Of a stretch of DNA of 46,544 nt, positions 34,701-42,241 are shown piece after piece. The notes beneath the pieces were generated by a model that searched no databases, was not told the origin of the DNA, and saw only the letters and a list, made by a program, of their open reading frames with translations. The translations under genes and the position numbers were made by a program. The stretch's first letter is position 1. Each line of letters starts with the position of its first letter. Location of the stretch: NCBI RefSeq assembly GCF_005405105.1, contig NZ_BJDK01000002.1, forward strand, positions 1 through 46,544, written 5' to 3'. The stretch is from Lactiplantibacillus dongliensis. GTDB taxonomy: Bacteria; Bacillota; Bacilli; Lactobacillales; Lactobacillaceae.

Positions 34701-35847
34701 CCGGATCTACTATCAACATGTTACTGACCCTAATACCGACTATCGAAGCGTTAATCGGATCATGACGTATGTTGATGCTGAAACGCAGGGAACAGTAGCA
34801 CCAGCTGTGGTACAACGTGTCACCTACTATCGGACCGCCGTGATTGACCGCATTACCGGTGACTTATTGGGCTACGATACGACTGGTGATGGGCAAGCTG
34901 ATACCACTGATGCCGCAGCTGACTGGGTCCTGAGTAGTCAGACGAATCAATTGGCCAGTGTCACTAGTCCAATTCTAAGTCAGCATGGATACACGGCCCC
35001 GTCGCAGGCTGAAGTTGCGTCGGTGACAGTATTAGCGGCGGATGCTGATGCGCCGGATTTGGCGATTGTCATCAGTTATGGGCATCGATTAAAAGCAACG
35101 ACCATTGATCGCTCAGTTACGCGGACGATTCAATATATCGATGGTACAACTCAAGCTAAGGTTGCGCCAACCGTTAATCAGCGCGTGACTTATCGGCAAG
35201 TCCAATTGACCGATCTAGTGACGAAGAAGGTTGGTTACGATACTAATGGTGATGGGCAGATTGATACCCTTGATCCCAAGCGAGCTTGGCTGGTTGTGGG
35301 CTCCTCCGAGTTGGCAGCAGTCGTGAGCCCTGAATTAAGTAGTCGCAACTATGCGGCGGCCTCATTGGCTCAAGTGGAGACACTGGTTATTCCAGTGAAT
35401 TATACTGGCTTAACAGCAATAACAGTGACGGTCACCTACCAGCCAGTCAGTCCAGAAGTACCGGAAGAACCAGCAGTACCGGAAGTACCGGAAGCATCCG
35501 AAAAGCCAGTGCAACCAGCAGTTCCTGAACAACCGTCAGACCCTGTCAAACCGGAGCAATCGGTTCCGGTGGATGTTGATACTGGTGAATTTACGAGTAA
35601 GGAACCAACTAAAGAGCCGGTACTGACAAATGGTGATTCTGACGAAGCCCAAGGGCATTTAAGTCGTGGGCAACAGCTGGCACGATTACAAGCCAATCAA
35701 TCGGCTTCGATCTTCGCTCAACAGACGATTGCCAATACTGAACTTCCCAGAACGGATAACAAGGCTAGTTCACACTTGGCATTAGCTGGTTGGGGATTGC
35801 TTAGTTGGTTGGGATTGGCTGGTTTCTGGTCACGTCGTCGTCATTAA
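31711..35847 (+). pseudogene. Giant BspA-LRR / mucin-binding-like adhesin interrupted by a stop
   Basis: The frame from the ATG at 31711 (AAAGGAGGAG upstream) to 35847 is single except for one TAA at 32005-32007. The first part (98 residues) is a KxYKxGKxW signal peptide (HYKMYKRGRFWVF, cleavage near QADT) and a Ser/Thr-rich start. The second part has 19 BspA/DUF285 leucine-rich units with a 26-residue period (32600-34080), three Mub-B2-like repeats (TVTRQVDYLD, RIMTYVDAET, SVTRTIQYID starts), two of them with Asp/Gly-rich calcium-type loops (DTTGDGQAD, DTNGDGQID). It ends in a Pro/Glu linker, LPRTDN, a hydrophobic helix and SRRRH. The downstream frame has an ATG at 32014 but no ribosome site or signal peptide. 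The rest shows no decay, so the stop is recent, read through, or reversible. Confidence 0.88.
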
Positions 35848-35877
35848 GTGTTCGTAAACCAGATGTTATGTCAGTTC

Positions 35878-35919
35878 AAAAAGCGTTTGGCAGTTGTGGC
35901 TGCCAAACGCTTTTTTTTT
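35878..35919. terminator. Bidirectional terminator
   Basis: AAAAAGCGTTTGGCAG / CTGCCAAACGCTTTTT, perfect 16-bp stem with a six-base loop, T-run on both strands. Confidence 0.94.
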
Positions 35920-35925
35920 GCGGCT

Positions 35926-36342
35926 TTAAAAGGCTTCTGCCACGACATCAATCACGCGGTAAGTCGCGACGGCACTCAGTTGTTGTAAGAAATCGTCTAA
36001 ATCAGCGGCGGTGAAGAACGCGGCTTCAATCAAGGTATTCATCTCACCGGTCGTTCGGTAGTGGTGGCGAATCGTGTTGCGATACCGTTTGATCAATGCT
36101 AAGTAGGCCTTTTTCTGGTTAGCTTTGAAGCCGGCTTGGATGAAGACTTGGCGTTGAAACCCCATTTCAGCAAGGTTGGCTTCAATGGTATAGTTGCGAA
36201 TGACGCCAGTAGCTTCGAGTCGTTCCACCCGGGCGGCCACCGCTGGGGGTGTTAGGTGAACTTCCTTTGCCAAATGGTTGAGCTTAATGCGGCAATTACG
36301 ATTTAAGCTTTTTAAGATCTCAATATCGGTTGGATCGAGCAT
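35926..36342 (-). CDS. Lrp/AsnC-family transcriptional regulator
   Basis: 138 residues. The winged helix is MLDPTDIEILKSLNRNCRIKLNHLAKEVHLTPPAVAARVERLEATGVI, which is canonical Lrp/AsnC. A RAM ligand-binding domain follows (IQAGFKANQK, TTGEMNTLIEAAF with the conserved G-x-x-D/N loop). It should sense an amino acid or related metabolite. GAAGGTG precedes the ATG. It is divergent from the osmolyte transporter operon across 203 nt, which makes that operon a candidate target; this is inference from position. Confidence 0.92.
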   Translation of the reverse strand: MLDPTDIEILKSLNRNCRIKLNHLAKEVHLTPPAVAARVERLEATGVIRNYTIEANLAEMGFQRQVFIQAGFKANQKKAYLALIKRYRNTIRHHYRTTGEMNTLIEAAFFTAADLDDFLQQLSAVATYRVIDVVAEAF

Positions 36343-36545
36343 ACGGGAACACCTTCGTTTTTAAAGTTTTAGACGGGAAATCCCTTCTTTTTAATCTTAA
36401 CAGTTTTTCGCTAAACTGATAGGCTGGGTATACTGAACTTTTAAAGTTACAAGTGAGCTAAAAATCAGAACGCTTTTCACTGCGATTTTTGGCGGCATTA
36501 TGCTACGATTAGACACATTAGAAAGCAGACTTTGGGGAGGAAATT

Positions 36546-38072
36546 ATGCAAACCTTGATACAGACATTTATGGAGCGGCGCGGGGATTTATTGACGGCGC
36601 TTTGGCAACACTTAGGGATCTCACTGGCCGCTTTAGTCATTGCGATGGTGATTGCGATTCCATTGGCAATCTGGGCCGTGCGCCGACCTAAAATGGCGGA
36701 GTTCTTGTTACAGGTAACCAGCGTACTCCAGACGATCCCATCGTTAGCCTTATTAGGGTTATTGATTCCCTTAGTTGGTATTGGGACGGTTCCGGCAGTG
36801 ATTGCCTTAGTCATCTATGCGCTATTACCCATCTTTCAAAACACCTACTTAGGTATCGACGAGATTGATGATTCAATTGAAGAAGCGGCTAATGCTTTTG
36901 GAATGTCGCGAATGCGGAAGCTGTTCAAAGTTGAGCTGCCGATTGCGATGCCACAAATTATTGCTGGGATTCGGACGGCGGTGGTGTTGATTATCGGGAC
37001 TGCCACTTTGGCGGCTTTAATTGGTGCTGGGGGCTTAGGGACCTTTATTATGCTGGGAATTGACCGGAATAATACGGCGTTATTATTAATCGGGGCAATT
37101 TCGTCGGCGCTACTAGCGATTGCGCTGAGTGCGTTGATTCGTTGGTTCCAAACGGCGAAACCTAAGCGCGCGTTAACGGTGTTCGCCTTAATCGTGGTCC
37201 TACTGGGTGGAGGCGGTGCGTACAGTGTCTTTGCCAACCGCACGGAAACCATCACGATTGCCGGAAAACTAGGTTCTGAACCAGAAATTCTTATTAATAT
37301 GTATAAAGATCTGATTGAAGCGAACAATGACCATGTAAAAGTGGCGTTAAAACCTAACTTTGGGAAGACGACGTTCTTATTTAGTGCTCTGCAACATGAT
37401 CAAATCGATATTTATCCAGAGTTTACAGGCTCGGTTTTAGAGACATTGGTTAAGGGCAGTCATCCGAAAGGGTTGACCGCTGAAAAGACGTATCAACTCG
37501 CGAAGACACGTTTAGCGACCCAAGACCAGATGCGATTATTACAACCAATGGCCTACAACAATACGTATGCGCTGGCAGTCACCAAAAAGTTCAAAAAAGC
37601 CCACAATTTAAAGACGATTAGTGATTTGACGCAGATTGAATCACTATTGAATCCCGGAATGACGTTGGAATTTATTGATCGTGATGACGGCCTGAAAGGC
37701 TTGAAGCAGGCGTACGGCTTAAATGTCACGGCTAAGTCGATGGAACCAGCCTTACGATATACGGCGATTAATAAGGGCCGGATCAACTTGGTCGATGCTT
37801 ATTCAACCGATAGTGAGTTGCGGCAATATCACTTAGCAATCTTAAAGGATGATAAGCATTTCTTCCCAACTTACCAAGGGGCGCCGTTAATGAAGACGAG
37901 TTTTGCGAACAAACATCCACAAGTGGTCAAGGCTTTGAGTAAGCTAGCCGGTAAAATTTCAGAAACGGATATGCAAGAAATGAACTATGAAGTGAACGTA
38001 CAGAATAAGTCGGCAGCGACGGTTGCGCATCATTATTTAGTACAACATGGCTTACTAGAAGGAGGGCGTTAA
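36546..38072 (+). CDS. choS: Glycine betaine/choline/carnitine ABC transporter, permease-binding protein fusion
   Basis: 508 residues. The N-terminal 200 residues are an OpuC/ProW-type permease with about five helices and the EAA loop (EEAANAFGMSRMRKLFKVELPIAMPQIIAGIRTA). A further helix (ALTVFALIVVLLGGGGAYSVF) leads to a fused extracellular substrate-binding domain from about residue 230 (ITIAGKLGSEPEILINMYKDLIE, DIYPEFTGSVLETL, RYTAINKGRINLVDAYSTDSELRQY), which belongs to the OpuAC/YehZ-like group. GGGGAGG precedes the ATG. One base separates its stop from the ATPase gene. The transporter should import compatible solutes in osmotic stress. Confidence 0.93.
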   Translation: MQTLIQTFMERRGDLLTALWQHLGISLAALVIAMVIAIPLAIWAVRRPKMAEFLLQVTSVLQTIPSLALLGLLIPLVGIGTVPAVIALVIYALLPIFQNTYLGIDEIDDSIEEAANAFGMSRMRKLFKVELPIAMPQIIAGIRTAVVLIIGTATLAALIGAGGLGTFIMLGIDRNNTALLLIGAISSALLAIALSALIRWFQTAKPKRALTVFALIVVLLGGGGAYSVFANRTETITIAGKLGSEPEILINMYKDLIEANNDHVKVALKPNFGKTTFLFSALQHDQIDIYPEFTGSVLETLVKGSHPKGLTAEKTYQLAKTRLATQDQMRLLQPMAYNNTYALAVTKKFKKAHNLKTISDLTQIESLLNPGMTLEFIDRDDGLKGLKQAYGLNVTAKSMEPALRYTAINKGRINLVDAYSTDSELRQYHLAILKDDKHFFPTYQGAPLMKTSFANKHPQVVKALSKLAGKISETDMQEMNYEVNVQNKSAATVAHHYLVQHGLLEGGR

Positions 38073-38073
38073 G

Positions 38074-39042
38074 ATGACCAGTGCAATTGAGTTTCGGCAC
38101 GTTAAGAAGGATTTTAATGGTCACAATGTGATTCCTGACTTGAACTTAACCGTGTCTCAAGGGGAGTTGTTCGTGCTGGTCGGGACTTCTGGCAGTGGTA
38201 AGACGACTTCACTGAAGATGATTAATCGTTTAGAGCCATTAACGGCCGGTGAAATCTTAGTCAATGGTACTGATGCGACCACGGTGCCCATTCGTGAGTT
38301 ACGGTGGGATATGGGCTACGTCTTGCAACAGATTGCGTTGTTCCCAACCATGACTGTCGCGCAAAATATTGCTGTGATTCCCGAAATGAAAGGGACGCCT
38401 AAAAAGGAAATCAGTGCCACGATTGATGAATTACTGACTGAAGTCGGTCTAGATCCCGCCGAATATCGCGACCGGATGCCCGATGAACTATCTGGTGGTG
38501 AACAGCAACGGATTGGTATCTTACGGGCGATTGCCTCCCAACCGGCAACAGTCTTAATGGATGAACCGTTCAGTGCGCTAGACCCGATCTCACGGCAACA
38601 GTTACAAGATTTGGTGCTAAAGTTGCATCAACGTTTCGGGAATACGATTGTGTTTGTGACCCATGACATGAATGAAGCGTTAAAATTAGGTGACCGAATC
38701 GGCGTGATGCGCCACGGTGAATTACTACAAGTCGACACGCCCAGTGCGATTGCGCAGCATCCCGTCAACGACTTTGTCCGCGAGTTTTTCGGCGCCAGTC
38801 GTGCGAAGAAAGTCTATGATATTTACGTTGGTCGGGTGGGCTTGGAACAAGGTTACTTAAAAGCCAAACCGACTGTCGCCGCCGGTCAGATTCAAGCCAT
38901 TGACGTGCAAGCCACATTACGGACCGCGTTTGAAGCGTTAACGACGCATGATTATTTGGCTGTGACGGAAGACCAGCAGGTGCGAGGGTATTTGGATCGG
39001 CAGACGGTGATGGGGTATTTGAGTACGCATGAACCAGATTAG
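38074..39042 (+). CDS. choQ: Glycine betaine/choline/carnitine ABC transporter, ATP-binding protein
   Basis: 322 residues. Walker A GTSGSGKTTS, Q-loop MGYVLQQIALFP, signature LSGGEQQRIGI, Walker B TVLMDEPFSALD, and switch His in FVTHDMNEAL. The last 70 residues are a shortened, CBS-like tail in place of the usual paired CBS domains of OpuCA/ProV, so ionic-strength gating may differ. The ribosome site GGAGG is inside the end of choS. No classic terminator follows; three tandem hairpin repeats do. Confidence 0.94.
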   Translation: MTSAIEFRHVKKDFNGHNVIPDLNLTVSQGELFVLVGTSGSGKTTSLKMINRLEPLTAGEILVNGTDATTVPIRELRWDMGYVLQQIALFPTMTVAQNIAVIPEMKGTPKKEISATIDELLTEVGLDPAEYRDRMPDELSGGEQQRIGILRAIASQPATVLMDEPFSALDPISRQQLQDLVLKLHQRFGNTIVFVTHDMNEALKLGDRIGVMRHGELLQVDTPSAIAQHPVNDFVREFFGASRAKKVYDIYVGRVGLEQGYLKAKPTVAAGQIQAIDVQATLRTAFEALTTHDYLAVTEDQQVRGYLDRQTVMGYLSTHEPD

Positions 39043-39066
39043 AGTGTGAAGGCCAACGGGTTGCGC

Positions 39067-39412
39067 CTGAGCATTGCCTAGCTAAGTCAATGATGCGGTG
39101 GTCTTCCGCATGGTTGACTTAGCGTAGCAAGCGGAGGGCACAGTTGGACTGAGCACGTTTCAAAAAAGAGTGTGAGTGAGGGCGGTTTGAGGTTGAGCAT
39201 TGCCTAGCTAAGCCAATGATGCGGTGGTCTTCCGCATGGTTGACTTAGCGTAGCAAGCGGAGGGCACAGTTGGACTGAGCACGTTTCAAAAAAAGAGTGT
39301 AAGGTGAGCTGGGTGGGACTGAGCATTGCCTAGCTAGTCAATGATGCGGCGAATTTCCGCATGCTTGACTGGCGTAGCAAGCGGAGGTCCCAGGCTTGCC
39401 GAACACGTTTCA
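39067..39412. repeat. Three tandem 126-bp structured repeats
   Basis: Units begin CTGAGCA/TTGAGCA at 39067, 39193 and 39319, an exact 126-bp period. Each has about 100 conserved bases folding as TTGC-CTA-GCTAAGTCAA-TG-ATGCGG / CCGCAT-GG-TTGACTTAGC-GTA-GCAA, with a 7-nt loop, then GCGGAGG and ACGTTTCA. Units 1 and 2 are almost identical. Unit 3 differs in the loop and flanks but preserves the pairing, adding TGGGAC / GTCCCA at its base. A short A-run ends units 1 and 2 on the plus strand, i.e. a T-run before them on the minus strand. No gene is visible in 39043-39457. Confidence 0.92.
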
Positions 39413-39457
39413 GCAAATTTACCAAAAACAAAAATCTCAAGCAAAGGAGTTCAAAAA

Positions 39458-40789
39458 ATGACAAAACAAGTCGACGTTATCGTTATCGGCGGTGGCCCAG
39501 CAGGTACCGCCATGGCAAGTGGCCTAAAAGCTCAAGGTAAATCAGTATTGATTGTCGAAAATGACTTATGGGGCGGGACTTGTCCTAACCGTGGTTGTGA
39601 CCCAAAGAAAATTTTACTCAGTGCCGTTGAAGCCCGCCGCCATGCCCAGAATTTAGCTGGTCATGGGTTGAGGGGGGTCCCAACGATTGATTGGCCAGCT
39701 TTGATGGCAACTAAGCGCGGGTATACGGATCAGATTCCGAGTGGCACGTTGAACGGTTTAAAGGCCCAAAAGATTGATACTATGCATGGCCAAGCGTATT
39801 TTCGGGCTGATGGCGAATTGACCGTAGATGGTGAGGTCGTCGCTGCGACTGATTATGTGATTGCGACCGGCCAACGACCAAGTATCTTGCCTATCACTGG
39901 TCACGAGTATTTTGCCACTAGTACGGACTTTCTTGATTTAGACACGATGCCCAGCCGCGTCACGTTTGTTGGTGGTGGCTATGTTGGATTCGAATTGGCA
40001 ACGATTGCGCGTTCGGCGGGTGCTGAAGTTCATTTGATTCATCACAATCAACGGCCATTGAAGGCATTTGACCCAGCCCTTGTTAAGGCGTTGATGCAAA
40101 ACTTAACGCAACAAGGAGTAACGTTTGATTTAGACGTGGACTTAAACAAAATTACGCAACAAGCAGATGGCCTGCACCTAACGGATGATCACGGCTTTGA
40201 TCTCACAACTGACTTAGTGGTTTGTTCTGCTGGGCGGGTGCCAAATGTAGATCACTTAGGCCTAGCGAATGTTGGGGTTAGTTACGGTCGACACGGGGTA
40301 CAAGTTAACGACCATTTACAGACTGCTAATCCGCATATTTATGCGATTGGAGATGTGAGTGATACGCCGGTACCCAAGTTAACGCCGCTGGCAGGTTATG
40401 AGGCGCGCTACTTAGTCGGTGAGTTAACCCAAGCTGGTGCGCCAATCAGCTATCCAGTTGTTCCGACTGAAGTGTACGCTGAACCTAAGCTAGCCCAAGT
40501 TGGCATGACTGCAACTCAAGCGGCGAAGTCGGATAAATACCAGGTTCATGAATTGGATATGACCCATTGGTTCACGTACTATCGGCTGCAAACGCCGCAA
40601 GCTTTAGCGAAGGTAATTGTGGACCAACAGTCCGGACTCGTGGTCGGCGCTAGCTTTCTGAGTGAGATTGCCGATGAACTGATTAATTATGTGGCCTTGT
40701 TGATTGATAAGCAAGTCACGTTAGCTGGATTGCAGAAGTTAGTCTTGGCCTATCCAACGCCGGCTAGTGATCTGCAGTATTTGTATTAG
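39458..40789 (+). CDS. gshR: Glutathione-reductase-like pyridine nucleotide-disulfide oxidoreductase
   Basis: 443 residues from the ATG at 39458, behind AAAGGAG; a start at 39341 would lie in the repeats. FAD motif VIVIGGGPAGTAMA, redox disulfide GGTCPNRGCDPKK (Cys42, Cys47), ATG block, NAD(P)H motif FVGGGYVGFELA, second FAD motif YAIGDVSD and a dimer domain. The catalytic C-terminal HPTxxE of glutathione reductases is YPTPASD: Tyr432 replaces His and Asp replaces Glu. Mercuric reductases also carry Tyr at this place, so classical disulfide reduction may be impaired and the substrate may differ. The last codons are duplicated at 41523-41558, beyond a toxin-antitoxin module. Confidence 0.9.
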   Translation: MTKQVDVIVIGGGPAGTAMASGLKAQGKSVLIVENDLWGGTCPNRGCDPKKILLSAVEARRHAQNLAGHGLRGVPTIDWPALMATKRGYTDQIPSGTLNGLKAQKIDTMHGQAYFRADGELTVDGEVVAATDYVIATGQRPSILPITGHEYFATSTDFLDLDTMPSRVTFVGGGYVGFELATIARSAGAEVHLIHHNQRPLKAFDPALVKALMQNLTQQGVTFDLDVDLNKITQQADGLHLTDDHGFDLTTDLVVCSAGRVPNVDHLGLANVGVSYGRHGVQVNDHLQTANPHIYAIGDVSDTPVPKLTPLAGYEARYLVGELTQAGAPISYPVVPTEVYAEPKLAQVGMTATQAAKSDKYQVHELDMTHWFTYYRLQTPQALAKVIVDQQSGLVVGASFLSEIADELINYVALLIDKQVTLAGLQKLVLAYPTPASDLQYLY

Positions 40790-40851
40790 TGAATGTAAAT
40801 AACTCGTGTTTCAAGGTAATTGTTGTGCACAATTAATATCGTGCAAATCCA

Positions 40852-40879
40852 TTTACTTCTTTCAAGAGTGTTGTATAAT
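40852..40879 (+). promoter_or_regulatory. Promoter of the toxI-like RNA
   Basis: -35 TTTACT (40852-40857), 16-nt spacer, -10 TATAAT (40874-40879). A start near 40886 would place the repeats at the 5' end of the RNA. Confidence 0.7.
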
Positions 40880-40885
40880 TTGAAT

Positions 40886-41006
40886 AGAATAGAAGTTCAG
40901 TATTTGGTGATTCTCTACCGTAAGTGAGACTTTTAAAATTGGTGATTCTCTACCGTAAGTGAGAACCTTAGTATGAAAGGGGACTGCATGGCGGCCCTTT
41001 TTTTTT
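40886..41006 (+). ncRNA. Type III antitoxin RNA (toxI/antiQ-like), two 35-nt repeats plus terminator
   Basis: Two repeats of exact 35-nt period start at 40904 and 40939; 26 bases of each are identical, including GGTGATTCTCTACCGTAAGT. The bases just before (AGAAGTTCAGTAT) resemble the tail of a third, partial unit (GAGAACCTTAGTAT). A terminator and the toxin gene follow immediately. Order, period and terminator match ToxIN/AbiQ antitoxin RNAs, whose repeats are about 35-36 nt; each unit would be cut out by the toxin and fold to inhibit it. Confidence 0.78.
40975..41006 (+). terminator. Intergenic terminator between antitoxin RNA and toxin
   Basis: AAAGGG / CCCTTT arms with a 13-nt inner segment and a run of eight T. 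In type III systems such a leaky terminator sets the excess of RNA over toxin message. Confidence 0.75.
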
Positions 41007-41025
41007 CTAAATTTTTTGGGGACAG

Positions 41026-41511
41026 ATGAATCTTTATTATGTAAATAGTGATTATATTTCGTATTTGAGAATGTTTGATCGTCGAGTTTTATGGAATAAG
41101 AGTCATCGACCATATGTTGGAATTATTTTTAAGTTTAATGAATTTACGTACTTTGCACCATTGGAAACTGCCAAGTCTGGTAAACGTGTGAATAAACGAA
41201 TTGCTGTTCAAGTTTGGGGTAGTTCTCAATCAGATACAGCGCCACTAAGCTTTTTATTGCTTAATGATATGATTCCTATCAACGAGGCTAATTATACTTT
41301 GGTAGATATGGAGGTTGAAAAGGAACGCAATGTATTAAAATATCAATTGATGCTTAATGAAATTAACTATATTCGACCTCGTGAGGCACAAATTACAAGG
41401 CAGGCTTCAAAGGTCTATCAGTTGAAAAATGAGAAGAACATCGATTTCTTCAACAGAATGTGCTTGGATTTTAAACTGCTTGAAGAAAAATCATTATTAT
41501 TTGATCGATAA
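41026..41511 (+). CDS. toxN: ToxN/AbiQ-family endoribonuclease toxin
   Basis: 161 residues, close to ToxN and AbiQ (about 170). The family's N-terminal pattern is visible: YYVNSDYISYLRMFDRRVLWN, RPYVGIIFKFNEFTYFAPLETAKSGKR, then LLLNDMIPINEANYTLVDM. The helical end (INYIRPREAQITRQASKVYQL and FFNRMCLDFKLLEEK) also fits. The protein should be an RNase that cuts its own repeat RNA and host transcripts, causing growth arrest or aborted phage infection when the RNA runs out. GGGGACAG lies just before the ATG. Base composition is AT-richer than the neighbours. I am confident of the family because the repeat RNA is in the right place; subfamily is uncertain. Confidence 0.85.
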   Translation: MNLYYVNSDYISYLRMFDRRVLWNKSHRPYVGIIFKFNEFTYFAPLETAKSGKRVNKRIAVQVWGSSQSDTAPLSFLLLNDMIPINEANYTLVDMEVEKERNVLKYQLMLNEINYIRPREAQITRQASKVYQLKNEKNIDFFNRMCLDFKLLEEKSLLFDR

Positions 41512-41522
41512 GTAAGTTTTAG

Positions 41523-41558
41523 CCGACACCAGCTAGTGATTTACAATATTTGTATTAA
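41523..41558 (+). pseudogene. Duplicated 3' end of gshR
   Basis: It encodes PTPASDLQYLY and a stop, the same as codons 433-443 of gshR (40754-40789). Seven of 36 bases differ, all synonymous. It is detached from any start. Confidence 0.9.
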
Positions 41559-41579
41559 ATGAAAAAATTATCTCGATAT

Positions 41580-41621
41580 AAAAATGGAGACGCTGATTCA
41601 AATACAGGGTCTCCATTTTTT
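41580..41621. terminator. Bidirectional terminator
   Basis: AAAAATGGAGAC / GTCTCCATTTTT, perfect 12-bp stem, between convergent genes. It probably was the original gshR terminator. Confidence 0.88.
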
Positions 41622-41626
41622 GTAGA

Positions 41627-42241
41627 CTAGTTTAATAATTTTGGATCAATTTGCCGATCCTTAAAGTAATATTGCCGGTCATGGTCACTGACTTGGCGCA
41701 TCACTCGACAAGGATTGCCAGCCGCAACGACGTTATCTGGTAAATCTTTAGTGACGATACTACCAGCGCCGACTACGACGTTATCACCAATGGTCACACC
41801 AGGTAAAACGATGACGCCAGTGCCTAGCCAGCAGTTGCGACCGATATGCACTGGCATATTATACTGATAATTCTGTGCGCGTAATTCCGGTAGAATCGGG
41901 TGCCCGGCGGTTGCCAAGGTTACATTCGGGCCAATCATCGTCTGATCACCGACATAGATATGGGTATCATCGACTAGTGTCAGATTGAAGTTAGCGTAAA
42001 TATTAGACCCAAAATGGACGTGATGACCGCCAAAGTTGGCGTGAAATGGTGGTTCAATGTAACAATTTGGACCGATTTCAGCGAACAGTTCTGTTAGAAT
42101 GGCTTGTTGTTTCTCGGGTTCGGTGACGCGGGTTTGGTTGTAATCGTATAAGCGGTTCAGCAATTGTTTTTGCTGGATTTCGATTGCGGGGTCATCCGGT
42201 CGATAGAGATCCCCAGTGTGCATTTTTTCAAGATTCGACAT
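41627..42241 (-). CDS. Maltose/galactoside O-acetyltransferase family (LacA/Maa/NodL)
   Basis: 204 residues. A left-handed beta-helix of hexapeptide repeats is clear from about residue 55 (IEPPFHANFGGHHVHFGSNIYANFN, IGPNVTLATAGHP, IGRNCWLGTGVIVLPGVTIGDNVVVGAGSIVTKDLP), with the catalytic His in the TAGHP motif and the CRV tail typical of sugar acetyltransferases. It should transfer acetyl from acetyl-CoA to a sugar hydroxyl. Its start overlaps the end of the MFS gene by 14 nt and its AAAGGA site lies inside it, so the two are co-translated. Confidence 0.92.
   Translation of the reverse strand: MSNLEKMHTGDLYRPDDPAIEIQQKQLLNRLYDYNQTRVTEPEKQQAILTELFAEIGPNCYIEPPFHANFGGHHVHFGSNIYANFNLTLVDDTHIYVGDQTMIGPNVTLATAGHPILPELRAQNYQYNMPVHIGRNCWLGTGVIVLPGVTIGDNVVVGAGSIVTKDLPDNVVAAGNPCRVMRQVSDHDRQYYFKDRQIDPKLLN

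Noticed and set aside
35436-35696. Ser/Gly-rich minus-strand open frame
   Set aside because: It is the mirror image of the Pro/Glu-rich wall linker of the adhesin.
39341-39457. Longer start for the gshR-like gene
   Set aside because: The extension would be translated from the third tandem repeat and breaks homology; ATG at 39458 has AAAGGAG and begins directly before the FAD motif.
40904-40973. Possible short CRISPR array
   Set aside because: The two 35-nt units are directly adjacent with no variable spacer, no cas genes are near, and a terminator plus ToxN-like gene follow, as in type III toxin-antitoxin loci.
40862-41113. 83-aa minus-strand open frame
   Set aside because: It is antisense to the antitoxin RNA, its terminator and the start of toxN, with no independent support.
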